From assembly GCF_002234575.2 (NCBI RefSeq), contig NZ_CP022464.2, forward strand, positions 1,736,001 through 1,800,000: a DNA stretch of 64,000 bases, given 5' to 3'. The position numbers and the translations under genes are program-made. Shown here piece after piece: positions 1 to 9,052 of this stretch. The DNA is from Enterocloster bolteae. GTDB lineage: Bacteria; Bacillota; Clostridia; Lachnospirales; Lachnospiraceae. Below the pieces are notes generated by a model that saw only the letters and a program-made list of their open reading frames with translations, ran no database searches and had not been told where the DNA came from. Each line of letters begins with the position of its first letter. Within the stretch, counting starts at the first letter, position 1.

Positions 1-888
1 CTCCGCGGCCTTCCTGAAAAATTCCAAAAACAGACTGGTGGACAGTTTAAACCGGGTATCCTTACGGAAAATGGTATAGAGCTGCCGCTTCAGTCCCGGA
101 TGATCCAGAAGGGGAACCTGCTTTAAAAGGCCCAGCTCCAGTTCCTGGCGCACCGCATACTCAGACATGATGGAAATTCCCTGGTGGTTGCGTATCCCGC
201 GTTTGATGGCCTCGATGTTGCCGGCCACATAAAGCCTGGAAGGTTCTAAGGAAAGGCGGCCCTCCTTTTCCAGATAATTCACCAGGGACGTATTGGGATT
301 GGATATCAGCAAGGTTTCTTCCGTGATTTCTTTAAAGAGAATCCCCCTTTTTTCCGCCCACGGGTGCTGGGGATGGACTACCAGCACAAGGGGGTCCTCC
401 ATCAGCGGCTCGCAGCAAAGCACGTCCGTGCCCACCGAGGCGGGCTGGGAGATAATGCCCAGGGAGAAATTTCCCCCAATCACATCTGATATGGCGCTGC
501 GGGTGTACTGGATGTGGTTGATCACTGTTATGTAGGGATAGGACTGGCGGAACAGGTAAATCAGCGAGGGTATGATGTAGGTTCCGGGCGTGCTGGAGGA
601 GGTGATCCGTATCTCGCTTTCCTCCATCAGCCTGGTCTGCAACAGGTGTTCCGACGCAGACTTCCAGGTATTCACCATCTGCCTGGCATAGGGCAGGAAA
701 ATCTCTCCCTCTCTGGTCAGCTCCACACGCCGGCCGCAGCGTTTGAACAGGCCGCATTCCAGGGCTGTTTCCAGTCGCTTGATGCGCATGGAGACCGCTG
801 CCTGGGTACAGAACAGGCTTTCTGCCGCTTTTGTGAAATTCTTATGCTTCTCCACCTCCAGAAAACTCTCCAAGGATTCCAAATCCAT
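1..888 (-). CDS. LysR-family transcriptional regulator (3' end cut by window)
   Basis: Reverse-strand frame open from the ATG at 888 to the first base of the window: 296 codons without a stop, so it is nearly a full LysR protein (usually about 300 residues). A GGAGGAAAC ribosome site lies just upstream of the ATG. The N-terminus reads MDLESLESFLEVEKHKNFTK and continues into the typical LysR winged helix-turn-helix (AAESLFCTQAAVSMRIKRLE). The rest fits the periplasmic-binding-like effector domain. It is divergent from the transporter operon that starts near 1165, so it probably controls that operon in response to a small anion; this is inference from position. A palindrome in the shared intergenic region is a candidate operator. 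Confidence 0.93.
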   Translation of the reverse strand, partial: MDLESLESFLEVEKHKNFTKAAESLFCTQAAVSMRIKRLETALECGLFKRCGRRVELTREGEIFLPYARQMVNTWKSASEHLLQTRLMEESEIRITSSSTPGTYIIPSLIYLFRQSYPYITVINHIQYTRSAISDVIGGNFSLGIISQPASVGTDVLCCEPLMEDPLVLVVHPQHPWAEKRGILFKEITEETLLISNPNTSLVNYLEKEGRLSLEPSRLYVAGNIEAIKRGIRNHQGISIMSEYAVRQELELGLLKQVPLLDHPGLKRQLYTIFRKDTRFKLSTSLFLEFFRKAAE

Positions 889-1013
889 GTGTGTTTCCTC
901 CAATCCATAAACATTATTAATTGTATTTTAGCGGAAACAGAGGAAAAAGTATAGGATTTTTAATGAGAAATCAAAGGGAAAAAGCCAACTATAAAGAAGT
1001 CTTATGGGAGGCG

Positions 1014-1103
1014 GGACTAAAATGGTAACTATAACGTTCTGTTATGACAGGATATAAGGATTATTGATTGGATCTGACCAGGGATTAAGACTACAATGGT
1101 AAC
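1014..1103. promoter_or_regulatory. LysR/transporter intergenic control region with palindrome and direct repeats
   Basis: A perfect ATAAC-N5-GTTAT palindrome (1031-1045) has the size of a LysR T-N11-A operator. A near-identical element GACTA(A/C)AATGGTAAC occurs twice, at about 1014-1028 and 1088-1103. The second copy overlaps the most upstream ATG (1096) of the transporter frame, which suggests that this DNA is regulatory and that translation starts further in. LysR binding is inferred, not shown. Confidence 0.45.
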
Positions 1104-1164
1104 ATCAAAGCAATACAAAATCAAACAGAGTACCGGAGACGGTACAAAAAGGAGAGTGGGTATT

Positions 1165-2637
1165 TTGAGCAGCGTACCGGCAAAGGTAAAAAAACAGAAA
1201 AGCCCTTTTGAAATGCGCATGGCGTATTTCGGGCTACCGGCAGCGTTGGTGGCACTGACGCTGATTTGGACCATGAGGACTCCCGCGGGACTGTCCTATT
1301 CAGGCAAGATGGCCATGGGCATCTTTGCGTTTGCACTGATTCTGTGGGTGAGCAACGGGATTCCAAACTATGTAACTTCACTGATTGTGATTTTTCTGCT
1401 TCCGGCAGCAGGGGCCTGGACAGAAAAAGCCACCCTGGGCGTGTTTGGCTATGAAGTAATCTGGCTGATGATAGCAGCCTTTGTCATTGCTTCGGGCATG
1501 GAAAAGAGCGGACTTGCAAAACGTCTGGCATTGTTTCTGGTCACGCGGTTTGGAAAGAGCGTCAACACAGTGCTGATTGTGCTGATGGTAACCAATTTCC
1601 TCATTGCCTTTGTGGTGCCGTCCACAACAGCCAGGGCTGTGATGCTTCTTCCCATTGTCATGATGATTATGGAGGTCTTTGAGGTGGGAAACACTACGCC
1701 CCAAGACCGGAATTTTGGAAAGCTTATGGCATTGCAGGGGATACAGGCCAACAACCTTTCCACCGGAGCCATTGTGACGGCTACATCCTCCCAGATTCTG
1801 GCTATCAGCTTTATCAAGGACCTGACAGGTACGGAGATTTCCTGGATGAAGTGGTTCATTGCCTCTGCTCCGGTTGCCATTATCACACTGGCAGCCAGCT
1901 TCCTTATCGGAAAAATGCTCTTTAAGACGGGAAACCGTTCTGCTTCCGCGGAGAAGATGACGGCCCTGGAGGAAGAGTACAAGGGACTGGGAAAAATGAA
2001 CGGAGTGGAAGTGCGGGCCCTGATTATCTTTCTTATCACCATCTTTTTGTGGGCAACAGACGAGTACCATGGAGCCATGTTTGGTTTCGACATATCCCTG
2101 GTTGTGGTAGCCATTGTGTCGGCAGCCATCTTCCTCATGCCCCATGTAGGGATATTGACCTGGAAGGAAGCAAAGATACCCTGGGATCTGATGATTTTCA
2201 GCTGCGGCGCTTATGCGGGAGGGCTGGCCCTGGACGATACAGGCGTGGCTACCTGGGTCTTAAACAGCGTGTTTGACAAGCTGGGAGTGGAGCATATGAG
2301 CTTCATGGTTCTTTACGCGGTAATTATTTTTATTGCAAGCTTCTCCCACTTTGTGTTCACCAGCAAGACGGTTCGTACCATCATTCTGATTCCCACCATT
2401 ATATCCATTGCGCAGGTGGCGGGATTCAATCCTGTGGCCCTGGCCCTGCCGGCGTCCTTCATGATATGCGATACCATCACGCTTCCGCCTCACAGCAAGG
2501 TGAACCTGACATATTACAGCACAGGAAAATTCACGGTCCTGGAGGAAATGACATACGGTGTCCTGACCCTGCTGGCAAAATGGGGCATTATGGTGGCGGC
2601 GTCATTTACCTGGTTTAAAATGATAGGGATTATGTAG
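1165..2637 (+). CDS. DASS/SLC13-type anion transporter
   Basis: Polytopic membrane protein with about a dozen hydrophobic segments, related to the divalent-anion:sodium symporter (DASS/SLC13, including ArsB/CitT-like) carriers of C4-dicarboxylates, citrate or sulfate. Two hairpin-like regions with polar Ser/Thr/Asn motifs (NNLSTGAIVTATSSQ and CDTITLPPHSK) match the substrate/Na+ binding repeats of that fold. The frame is open from an ATG at 1096, but AAGGAGAG is placed about 9 bases before an in-frame TTG at 1165. That start gives a basic N-terminus followed directly by the first membrane helix, so I prefer it. It is the first gene of a three-gene operon, ending 10 bases before the next gene. 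The substrate cannot be read from the sequence; the divergent LysR and downstream phosphatase-superfamily enzyme suggest an organic or phosphorylated acid. Confidence 0.85.
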   Translation: MSSVPAKVKKQKSPFEMRMAYFGLPAALVALTLIWTMRTPAGLSYSGKMAMGIFAFALILWVSNGIPNYVTSLIVIFLLPAAGAWTEKATLGVFGYEVIWLMIAAFVIASGMEKSGLAKRLALFLVTRFGKSVNTVLIVLMVTNFLIAFVVPSTTARAVMLLPIVMMIMEVFEVGNTTPQDRNFGKLMALQGIQANNLSTGAIVTATSSQILAISFIKDLTGTEISWMKWFIASAPVAIITLAASFLIGKMLFKTGNRSASAEKMTALEEEYKGLGKMNGVEVRALIIFLITIFLWATDEYHGAMFGFDISLVVVAIVSAAIFLMPHVGILTWKEAKIPWDLMIFSCGAYAGGLALDDTGVATWVLNSVFDKLGVEHMSFMVLYAVIIFIASFSHFVFTSKTVRTIILIPTIISIAQVAGFNPVALALPASFMICDTITLPPHSKVNLTYYSTGKFTVLEEMTYGVLTLLAKWGIMVAASFTWFKMIGIM

Positions 2638-2646
2638 GAGGTCAAT

Positions 2647-3435
2647 ATGAAGGGAAAAGGATATATTACGTTTATGGTGGCAGCAGCACTCAGCATGGGC
2701 CTTGCGGTCACTGCCATGGCGGAGGAATCAGGCAGTGGGGAACCGGGCGGTGCGCAGCTGGGAACCATGATAGAGATGGCGGACAGGTTGGCGCCGGAGG
2801 GGGAGGATGCAGCTGTTATCTCCCATATAAAAGGCGTGACCGACAGCCAGGGACGTCTGGCAGTACCAATGTACCAGGATGCAGAGCTGGTGTCTGTCCA
2901 GGAAGGGGCAGGTACCCTTAAGGGTGAACCGAAGGAGCAGCATTCAGGCATGACATCTTATCTGGTAGCGGATTTTGATGAGGCGGATTTTCCGGTGGAA
3001 CTTACCCTGAACTGGCACCAGGAAGGGACTTACAAGATGAAGGCGGCCAAGACAAGCGGCACAGCCCCGGGCAATCTGAAGGCAGTTACATATTCCATGG
3101 TAAACACGGCACCGGTGTCAATCGGTTCCTACAGCCTGGAACTGGCGGTGCCAGAGGGATATGAACTGGCGGGAATCGTTGGATACGACCCCGAGGAGGA
3201 GTATGGCATATTTACGGACCAGGGCGTAAAGTACGGCGCCTATGTGTTTGGGGAGGTTCCCGTTGGCCGGGAATGTGAGATGACGGTGAATATAAAGAAA
3301 GCAGGAGGCAATCTGGCGCTGTCCATGTGGGGAGCCACGATTCTGATTTCAGCTTATTTCCTGTATAAAAATAAGGGGATGCTGAAGGAGGCAAAGGAAC
3401 TGGCTGCGAAAAAGAAGATGGGAGGCAACTCATAA
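2647..3435 (+). CDS. secreted, C-terminally membrane-anchored protein of unknown function
   Basis: 262 residues. A signal peptide is visible (residues 1 to about 25, KGYITFMVAAALSMGLAVTA then MAEE), followed by an extracytoplasmic domain of about 190 residues with many beta-type stretches, then one hydrophobic segment near residues 224-241 (LALSMWGATILISAYFLYK) and a short basic cytoplasmic tail. I do not recognise the family. It is placed 10 bases after the transporter gene, and its TAA overlaps the ATG of the next gene, so the three proteins are translated as one operon. A lid-, binding- or scaffold-type partner of the transporter is possible, but nothing in the sequence proves that. Confidence 0.8.
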   Translation: MKGKGYITFMVAAALSMGLAVTAMAEESGSGEPGGAQLGTMIEMADRLAPEGEDAAVISHIKGVTDSQGRLAVPMYQDAELVSVQEGAGTLKGEPKEQHSGMTSYLVADFDEADFPVELTLNWHQEGTYKMKAAKTSGTAPGNLKAVTYSMVNTAPVSIGSYSLELAVPEGYELAGIVGYDPEEEYGIFTDQGVKYGAYVFGEVPVGRECEMTVNIKKAGGNLALSMWGATILISAYFLYKNKGMLKEAKELAAKKKMGGNS

Positions 3436-4688
3436 TGAGAAAGAAACAGGGATTATTAATCATCATGGACGGCCTGGGAGACAGACCGGATCCGGTGCTG
3501 GGGGGAATGACGCCGCTTGAGAGCGCCTCCACCCCTAATATGGAGCGTCTGCTTCAAATGGGTATGTGCGGAAATGTATACCCCATTGCGCCGGGGATTC
3601 CCGTGGGCACGGATGTGGGCCATCTGCAGATATTCGGCTATGACAGCAGCAGGGTGTATAGAGGCAGGGGACCCTTAGAGGCCAGCAGTGGTGGGCTGGA
3701 GCTGATGGACGGGGACGTGGCGTTCAGAGGAAATTTTGCAACTGTTACAGAGGATATGGCGGTGGTGGACCGCAGGGCCGGGCGAATCAGCCAGGGTACG
3801 GAGTTTCTGGCACAGGCCGTAAACGGCATGGTGCTGTCTGACGGGACCCGGGTGCTGGCAAAAGAACTGACGGAGCACCGGATTGCAGTGGTTCTCAGAG
3901 GAGAGGGATTAAGCGATGCTATCAGCTGTACGGACCCCGGTACCACGGAGGAGGGGAAGAAGGTATCGGGCCCCAGGGCTTTGGACGGCAGTGAGAAGGC
4001 GCAGAAGACAGCAGATGCCCTGTGGGAATTCACAAAAAAAGCATACGGCATCTTAAAGGAGCATCCCATTAATAAGGAGAGGATCCAAAAGGGGCTTAAG
4101 CCGGCCAATATCATCCTGACCAGGGGAGCCGGACAGAAGACGGAGATGGTTTCCCTGAAGGACAGGTACAAAATCAGGGCCGCCTGTGTGGCAGGAGATA
4201 AAACAGTGGGAGGTATTGCCCGGCTGGCAGGTATGGATTACTATATCAGGGACAGCTTTACAGGAAGCTTTGACACGGACCTTATGGGAAAGGCCAGGCT
4301 GGCGGCAGAGCTTCTAAAGGAAAAGAAATACGACTGGGTGGTGCTCCATATCAAGGGCACGGATCTGGCGGGCCACGATAACCGTCCGGATAAGAAGAAG
4401 GAGATTGTGGAACAGACAGACCAAATGCTGGGCTATCTTCTTAATGAGCTGGATTTGGAACAATGCTATATTTCCTTTACGGCAGACCATTCCACACCCT
4501 GTAAGGTGGGGGATCACAGCGGGGATGGCGTCCCCACCTTTATTGCCGGCGGCGATGTCAGGCGGGATAAGGTGGATATGGCCGGGGAACGCTACTTCAT
4601 GGAGGGAGCCCTGGAGGGGCTGACAGCCAACGATATATTCCGGCTCCAGATGAACTACATGGGATTCATGGAAAAGGTGGGATCCTGA
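3435..4688 (+). CDS. ApgM-like alkaline-phosphatase-superfamily enzyme (phosphoglycerate mutase-related)
   Basis: 417 residues, related to archaeal-type cofactor-independent phosphoglycerate mutases and their proposed phospho-transfer relatives. Visible motifs: IIMDGLGDRP (metal-binding Asp12), LGGMTPLESASTPN, the nucleophile segment PVGTDVGHLQIFGYD, GRGPLEA, DVAFRGNFATV, and the C-terminal metal ligands in TDLAGHDNRPD, TADHST and GDHSGDG. The residue at the usual nucleophile position is Thr59 where ApgM and iPGM proteins known to me have Ser; other members of the superfamily (for example phosphopentomutase and NPP enzymes) do use Thr. The start overlaps the preceding stop (TAATG). Presence in a LysR/transporter operon, away from glycolytic genes, argues against a simple housekeeping glycolytic role. 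The exact reaction is open. Confidence 0.85.
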   Translation: MRKKQGLLIIMDGLGDRPDPVLGGMTPLESASTPNMERLLQMGMCGNVYPIAPGIPVGTDVGHLQIFGYDSSRVYRGRGPLEASSGGLELMDGDVAFRGNFATVTEDMAVVDRRAGRISQGTEFLAQAVNGMVLSDGTRVLAKELTEHRIAVVLRGEGLSDAISCTDPGTTEEGKKVSGPRALDGSEKAQKTADALWEFTKKAYGILKEHPINKERIQKGLKPANIILTRGAGQKTEMVSLKDRYKIRAACVAGDKTVGGIARLAGMDYYIRDSFTGSFDTDLMGKARLAAELLKEKKYDWVVLHIKGTDLAGHDNRPDKKKEIVEQTDQMLGYLLNELDLEQCYISFTADHSTPCKVGDHSGDGVPTFIAGGDVRRDKVDMAGERYFMEGALEGLTANDIFRLQMNYMGFMEKVGS

Positions 4689-4876
4689 TAACAAAACTGT
4701 GATAGAAAGAAGGCCTGAGGCGGCGAAACTGCTGCTTCAGGTCTTGAGGTTTGTGTAGGTTCAGGTCTTGGGTTTGCCAACTTGACACGGGTCGGGAATC
4801 ATGGTACGATAAAACATATTCTTTTGTAGGATAAGACGGTAGAGCAATCTGCCGTTTTTTACATTTGGTACGTCGG

Positions 4877-4914
4877 AAAAGCCCCCGCCTTCATGACAAG
4901 GGGCAGGAGCTTTT
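4877..4914. terminator. probable bidirectional terminator
   Basis: Imperfect stem between AAAAGCCCCCGCCTT (4877-4891) and AAGGGGCAGGAGCTTTT (4898-4914), A-rich on the left and T-rich on the right. It lies between two convergent genes, which is the expected place. A second imperfect GC-rich stem lies at about 4713-4743 just after the ApgM-like gene. Confidence 0.4.
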
Positions 4915-4956
4915 AGACGTGCCGGAGTGCTTTGGGAAACATCTGCCCGCTTTTTA

Positions 4957-5394
4957 TCAATCCACTTTTGCTTTGTCCAGCGCCGTGTTGATGGCATTCA
5001 GGAGGGCAGTGGAGGTATAGCGGGAGGTGCTGGGATATGTAAGGTTCTCCGTGGACTGATTGCTTATAATCTGGCTGGCCAGATCATCCAGGGTGGGCTG
5101 CATCAGCGGGTACATGGTGGTGACAGCCTCGCTTAAGGGAACCAGGTCAATGGAGGTGATGCGGTTCTTATCCACAGTTACCTTTACATTCACATCTTCG
5201 CTGCCAAGGGTCAGTGCCGCGCTGTATACGCCCGGCAGGTAGCCGGCAGGTTCAGCGGAAACGGAAACGTTGTCCTTCCCAGGCCGGAACATGATGAAAC
5301 AGAGGGTAATTAAAAGGATGGCAAGGCCTACGAAGATTGCGGTGTAGATGATTTCCTTCATCCTTAGTACCACAATTTTGGTTTTAGAGCTCAT
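4957..5394 (-). CDS. membrane-anchored FMN-binding-domain-like protein
   Basis: 145 residues. One N-terminal membrane segment (residues about 15-35, IIYTAIFVGLAILLITLCFI) followed by a small extracytoplasmic domain that resembles FMN_bind domains: a beta-hairpin pattern (GVYSAALTLGSEDVNVKVTV), then KNRITSIDLVPLSE, and a C-terminal YPSTSRYTSTALLNAINTAL helix that matches the usual S(G)AT-x-TS-xA(I/L)-xxAVxxAL end. The normal flavinylation motif is degenerate, so covalent FMN attachment is doubtful. A GAGGTCC ribosome site precedes the ATG. It is a single gene pointing away from addB. Confidence 0.7.
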   Translation of the reverse strand: MSSKTKIVVLRMKEIIYTAIFVGLAILLITLCFIMFRPGKDNVSVSAEPAGYLPGVYSAALTLGSEDVNVKVTVDKNRITSIDLVPLSEAVTTMYPLMQPTLDDLASQIISNQSTENLTYPSTSRYTSTALLNAINTALDKAKVD

Positions 5395-5491
5395 AGTCAG
5401 GACCTCTAAGATAGTTTGTTAAAGCTTATGTTGCAGGGCGGGGAAATATGAGAAGTTTTCGTTGTCCCGTCTGCTGGAAGGAGAGAGAAAA

Positions 5492-8400
5492 GTGGCGTTG
5501 CAGTTTATATTGGGAGGAGCAGGCTCAGGAAAGACCAGAATGCTCTATGACCGGGTCATAAAGGAGTCCATGGAGCATCCGGAACAAAAGTACCTGGTTG
5601 TGGTGCCGGAGCAGTTTACCATGCAGACACAGAAGGAAATCATCCGTCTCCATCCCAGACACGGGATTATGAATATAGATATCCTCAGCTTTAAGCGTCT
5701 GGCTTACCGGGTATTCGAGGACCTGGGGGTCAGAATCCCGGTTGTGCTGGATGATATGGGAAAATCCATGGTGCTGCGCAAGGTGGCCGGGTTAAAGAGA
5801 GGAAAGCTGTCCCTCTACAGTGGGCATCTGGAGCAGACCGGCTTCATCGGCCAGCTTAAGTCACAGATCTCGGAGCTGTACCAGTACGGTATCACACCGG
5901 ATATGCTGAGGGACGTGCGGGGGGAGGCGGATTCTCCTCTTCTGGCCCAGAAGCTTGAGGACCTGGAGGTAATTTACAGCGGTTTCAGGGAGTATATAGA
6001 GAGCCACTATATCACGGCTGAGGAGATTCTGGACATCCTGTGCAGGGAGCTTCCAAAGTGGGAACCCCTCAAAGACAGCATCATTCTTCTGGACGGATAT
6101 ACCGGCTTTACTCCGGTCCAGTACAGGCTGGTGGAGCTGTTCCTGATGCACGCCAGGGAGGTGGTATGTACGGTTACCATTGATTCCAGGGAAAACGCCT
6201 ACAAGGAGAGCAGTATCCAGCATCTGTTTTATATGAGCCGTCATACGGTGTGCCGCGTGGCCTCCATGGCAAAGCAGCATGGAATCCCGAAGAAGGAGGA
6301 CATAATCTGCAGCCGGCGTCCGGCCTGGAGATATGATGAGAGCCCGGAACTGGATTTTCTGGAACAGAACCTGTACCGGTACTCCGGCAGGACCTGGGAG
6401 GGAAAGGAAGAGCGCATCCAGGTGTACAAGGGACGCAACCCGGCAGGGGAGGCTGCCTACGTGTGCAGCAGGATTGAGCAGATGATAAAGGAGGAAGGGA
6501 TGCGTTACCGGGATGCCGCCGTCATTACCGGGGACCTTCCATCCTATGGACGGGAGCTGGCCCACCAGTTTGATGAGGCCGGGATTCCCTATTTCCTGGA
6601 TGATAAGAAGAGTATTCTGGAAAATCCCATGGTGGAGCTGATACGGGCAGCGTTAGAGATGGTGAAGGATTTCTCTTATGAGAGCGCGTTCCGGTATCTG
6701 AAAACAGGACTGGTGTATGATAAGGCTGGGAGTACAGAGGAGAGAGCGGCGGCAGATACAGCGGCAGATACGTCCGGGGATGCAGGGGAGGCAGATGCTG
6801 GGAGCGGATTCAACGGTTCCAGGGAACATGCAGAGCAGATGACGGACCGGCTGGAAAATTATGTGCGGGCCCTGGGCATCCGGGGGTGGAAGCGCTGGGA
6901 TTCCTGTTGGGAACGGCAGTACAGAGGCGGTGAAAAGCTGAACCTGAAGGAGCTGAACCAATACCGCATGTGGATACTGGAGCCTCTGCGGCCTCTGCGG
7001 GAGGCATTTAAGGCAGAGGGAGCCACCATTGCCTCTGTGACGGCAGCTCTTCGCCAGTTCCTGGAGCATATGGAGCTGAGGGAAAAGCTGGAGGAGTACA
7101 GGGATTTCTTTCTGGAGCGAAAAGAGCCGGGGGATGAGAACCTGGCCAGGGAATACGGCCAGGTCTATGACCGCGTACTGGAACTGTTTGAGCGGCTGGA
7201 AGGGCTTTTGGGCGCGGAAAAAGCGGATATGAAGAACTATATCCAGATTCTGGACGCCGGTTTCCAGGAAATCCAGGTGGGTGTGATTCCGGCCACGGTT
7301 GACCAGGTTATGGTGGGTGATATCACCCGAAGCCGTCTGGAAGCAGTGAAGGTACTGTTTTTCGTAGGAGTAAACGAGGGAACGGTGCCCCAGAGAAAGA
7401 ACGGGGGAAGCCTTTTATCGGACCGTGACAGGGCGGCTCTCAGGAAAATGGATATAGAGCTGGCTCCCACGGTAAAGGAGGATGGCTGCATCCAGAAATT
7501 TTATCTGTATCTTATGATGTCAAAGCCCTCCCGACAGCTGGTGCTCACCTATGCCGGACTTACGCCGGACGGCAAGAGCCAGAGACCCTCCAATCTTATG
7601 GGAGAAGTGGGAAAGCTGTTTCCCGGAATGAAAACCCTGGACGAGCATTCCGTGGAATGGCCGGTGCGGACCGGGAGGGATGCCAGGGAGCTGCTTATAC
7701 AGGGGCTTCGGGGAATGCAGGAACAGGGGGAGGATGACAGGGAGCGGGAGGACGCTGCCTTTATGCAGCTCTTCCAGCATTTTTATACATCGCAGGAGCA
7801 CCGGGATAAGGTGAGGCAGCTGGTGGACGCTGCTTTTTATTCCTATGAGGAAAGGGGAATCGGACGGGCAGCTGCCAGAGCCCTTTACGGCAGGGAACTG
7901 CAGGGCAGCGTAACCCGGCTGGAGCAGTTCGCCTCCTGTGCCTACGCCCATTTCCTGCGGTATGGTCTGGAACTGATGGAGCGGCAGGAGTACGAGCTGG
8001 AGGCAGTGGACATGGGCAACCTGTTCCACCAGTCCATCGACAGATGCTTTGCCTCCATGAAGGACAGAGGGCAGGATTGGCGGGAGCTGACCGAAGAGGG
8101 GAGAAAGAGCCTTGTAAAGGAATGCGTGACCCAGGTAACGGAGGAATACGGCAACACAATCATGTCCAGCTCAGCCCGCAACGCGTATCTGGCAGGCAGG
8201 GTGGAACGGATTACGGACCGCACCATATGGGCTCTGGCAGAGCAGGTGAAAAAGGGGGACTTTGAGCCGGTGGGATTCGAGGTGTCCTTTTCAGCCATTG
8301 ATAACCTGAAGGCCATGCGCATCGGTCTGTCAGAGGATGAAGAGCTGCAGCTTCGCGGACGTATTGACCGCATGGACCTGTGCAGGGATGAGGACCATGT

Positions 8401-9052
8401 CTATGTAAAGATTATTGACTATAAGTCAGGAACCACATCCTTTGACCTGGCTGCCCTGTTTTATGGATTGCAGCTTCAGCTGGTGGTCTATATGGATGCG
8501 GCGGTGGAGATGGAGGAGAGGAGACATCCGGACAAGGAGGTGGTTCCTGCCGGTATCTTCTACTACCACATAGGTGACCCGATAGCGGATAAGCAGGAAG
8601 GAATGGATGAAAGGGATATCGAAAAACAGATATTAAAGCAGCTCAGGATGAACGGTCTGGTAAACAGTGAACTGGATATTATCCGGCATCTGGACCGGGA
8701 GATAGAGAAGGAATCCGATGTGATACCCGTAGCGATTAAGGATGGCTATGTCCAGGAAAGCCGCTCGTCCGTGGCCAGCACCAGACGTTTTCAGGATCTG
8801 CGCCGGTTTGTGAACCGGAGGCTCAGGGAAGCGGGGCAGGATATACTGATGGGAAATGTGGACTTAAAGCCTTACAAACAGGGAAACAGGACAGCCTGCG
8901 ACTATTGCCCCTACCATGCAGTGTGCGGGTTCGATACCAAGACAGCAGGCTATGGATACCGCAAGCTCAAGGGACTTAAGCCTGAGGAAATCTGGGCGGA
9001 ATTGGAATCTGAAGGAGACGAGGAAACAGATGGCAGTGAATTGGACCAGTAA
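5492..9052 (+). CDS. addB: AddB, ATP-dependent exonuclease/helicase subunit B
   Basis: About 1186 residues, the usual AddB size. AddB pairs with AddA to resect double-strand breaks and load RecA. The N-terminal Walker A is GGAGSGKT (residues about 8-15). The C-terminal RecB-type nuclease core has IDYKSG (Asp976, Lys978). The four Cys of the AddB iron-sulfur cluster are present: Cys816 in FASCAYAHFLRYG, then Cys1136, Cys1139 and Cys1145 in CDYCPYHAVCGF. The frame is open from a TTG at 5462, but an AAGGAG ribosome site precedes the GTG at 5492, and VALQFILGGAGSGKT is the standard AddB N-terminus. A small Ala/Asp/Glu-rich insertion occurs near residues 417-440. The gene overlaps addA by 23 bases. 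Confidence 0.96.
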   Translation: MALQFILGGAGSGKTRMLYDRVIKESMEHPEQKYLVVVPEQFTMQTQKEIIRLHPRHGIMNIDILSFKRLAYRVFEDLGVRIPVVLDDMGKSMVLRKVAGLKRGKLSLYSGHLEQTGFIGQLKSQISELYQYGITPDMLRDVRGEADSPLLAQKLEDLEVIYSGFREYIESHYITAEEILDILCRELPKWEPLKDSIILLDGYTGFTPVQYRLVELFLMHAREVVCTVTIDSRENAYKESSIQHLFYMSRHTVCRVASMAKQHGIPKKEDIICSRRPAWRYDESPELDFLEQNLYRYSGRTWEGKEERIQVYKGRNPAGEAAYVCSRIEQMIKEEGMRYRDAAVITGDLPSYGRELAHQFDEAGIPYFLDDKKSILENPMVELIRAALEMVKDFSYESAFRYLKTGLVYDKAGSTEERAAADTAADTSGDAGEADAGSGFNGSREHAEQMTDRLENYVRALGIRGWKRWDSCWERQYRGGEKLNLKELNQYRMWILEPLRPLREAFKAEGATIASVTAALRQFLEHMELREKLEEYRDFFLERKEPGDENLAREYGQVYDRVLELFERLEGLLGAEKADMKNYIQILDAGFQEIQVGVIPATVDQVMVGDITRSRLEAVKVLFFVGVNEGTVPQRKNGGSLLSDRDRAALRKMDIELAPTVKEDGCIQKFYLYLMMSKPSRQLVLTYAGLTPDGKSQRPSNLMGEVGKLFPGMKTLDEHSVEWPVRTGRDARELLIQGLRGMQEQGEDDREREDAAFMQLFQHFYTSQEHRDKVRQLVDAAFYSYEERGIGRAAARALYGRELQGSVTRLEQFASCAYAHFLRYGLELMERQEYELEAVDMGNLFHQSIDRCFASMKDRGQDWRELTEEGRKSLVKECVTQVTEEYGNTIMSSSARNAYLAGRVERITDRTIWALAEQVKKGDFEPVGFEVSFSAIDNLKAMRIGLSEDEELQLRGRIDRMDLCRDEDHVYVKIIDYKSGTTSFDLAALFYGLQLQLVVYMDAAVEMEERRHPDKEVVPAGIFYYHIGDPIADKQEGMDERDIEKQILKQLRMNGLVNSELDIIRHLDREIEKESDVIPVAIKDGYVQESRSSVASTRRFQDLRRFVNRRLREAGQDILMGNVDLKPYKQGNRTACDYCPYHAVCGFDTKTAGYGYRKLKGLKPEEIWAELESEGDEETDGSELDQ

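Noticed and set aside
1378..2145. 255-codon reverse frame across the transporter gene
   Set aside because: Antisense shadow of a strongly supported gene; the product is His/Gln/Lys-rich and has no family resemblance.
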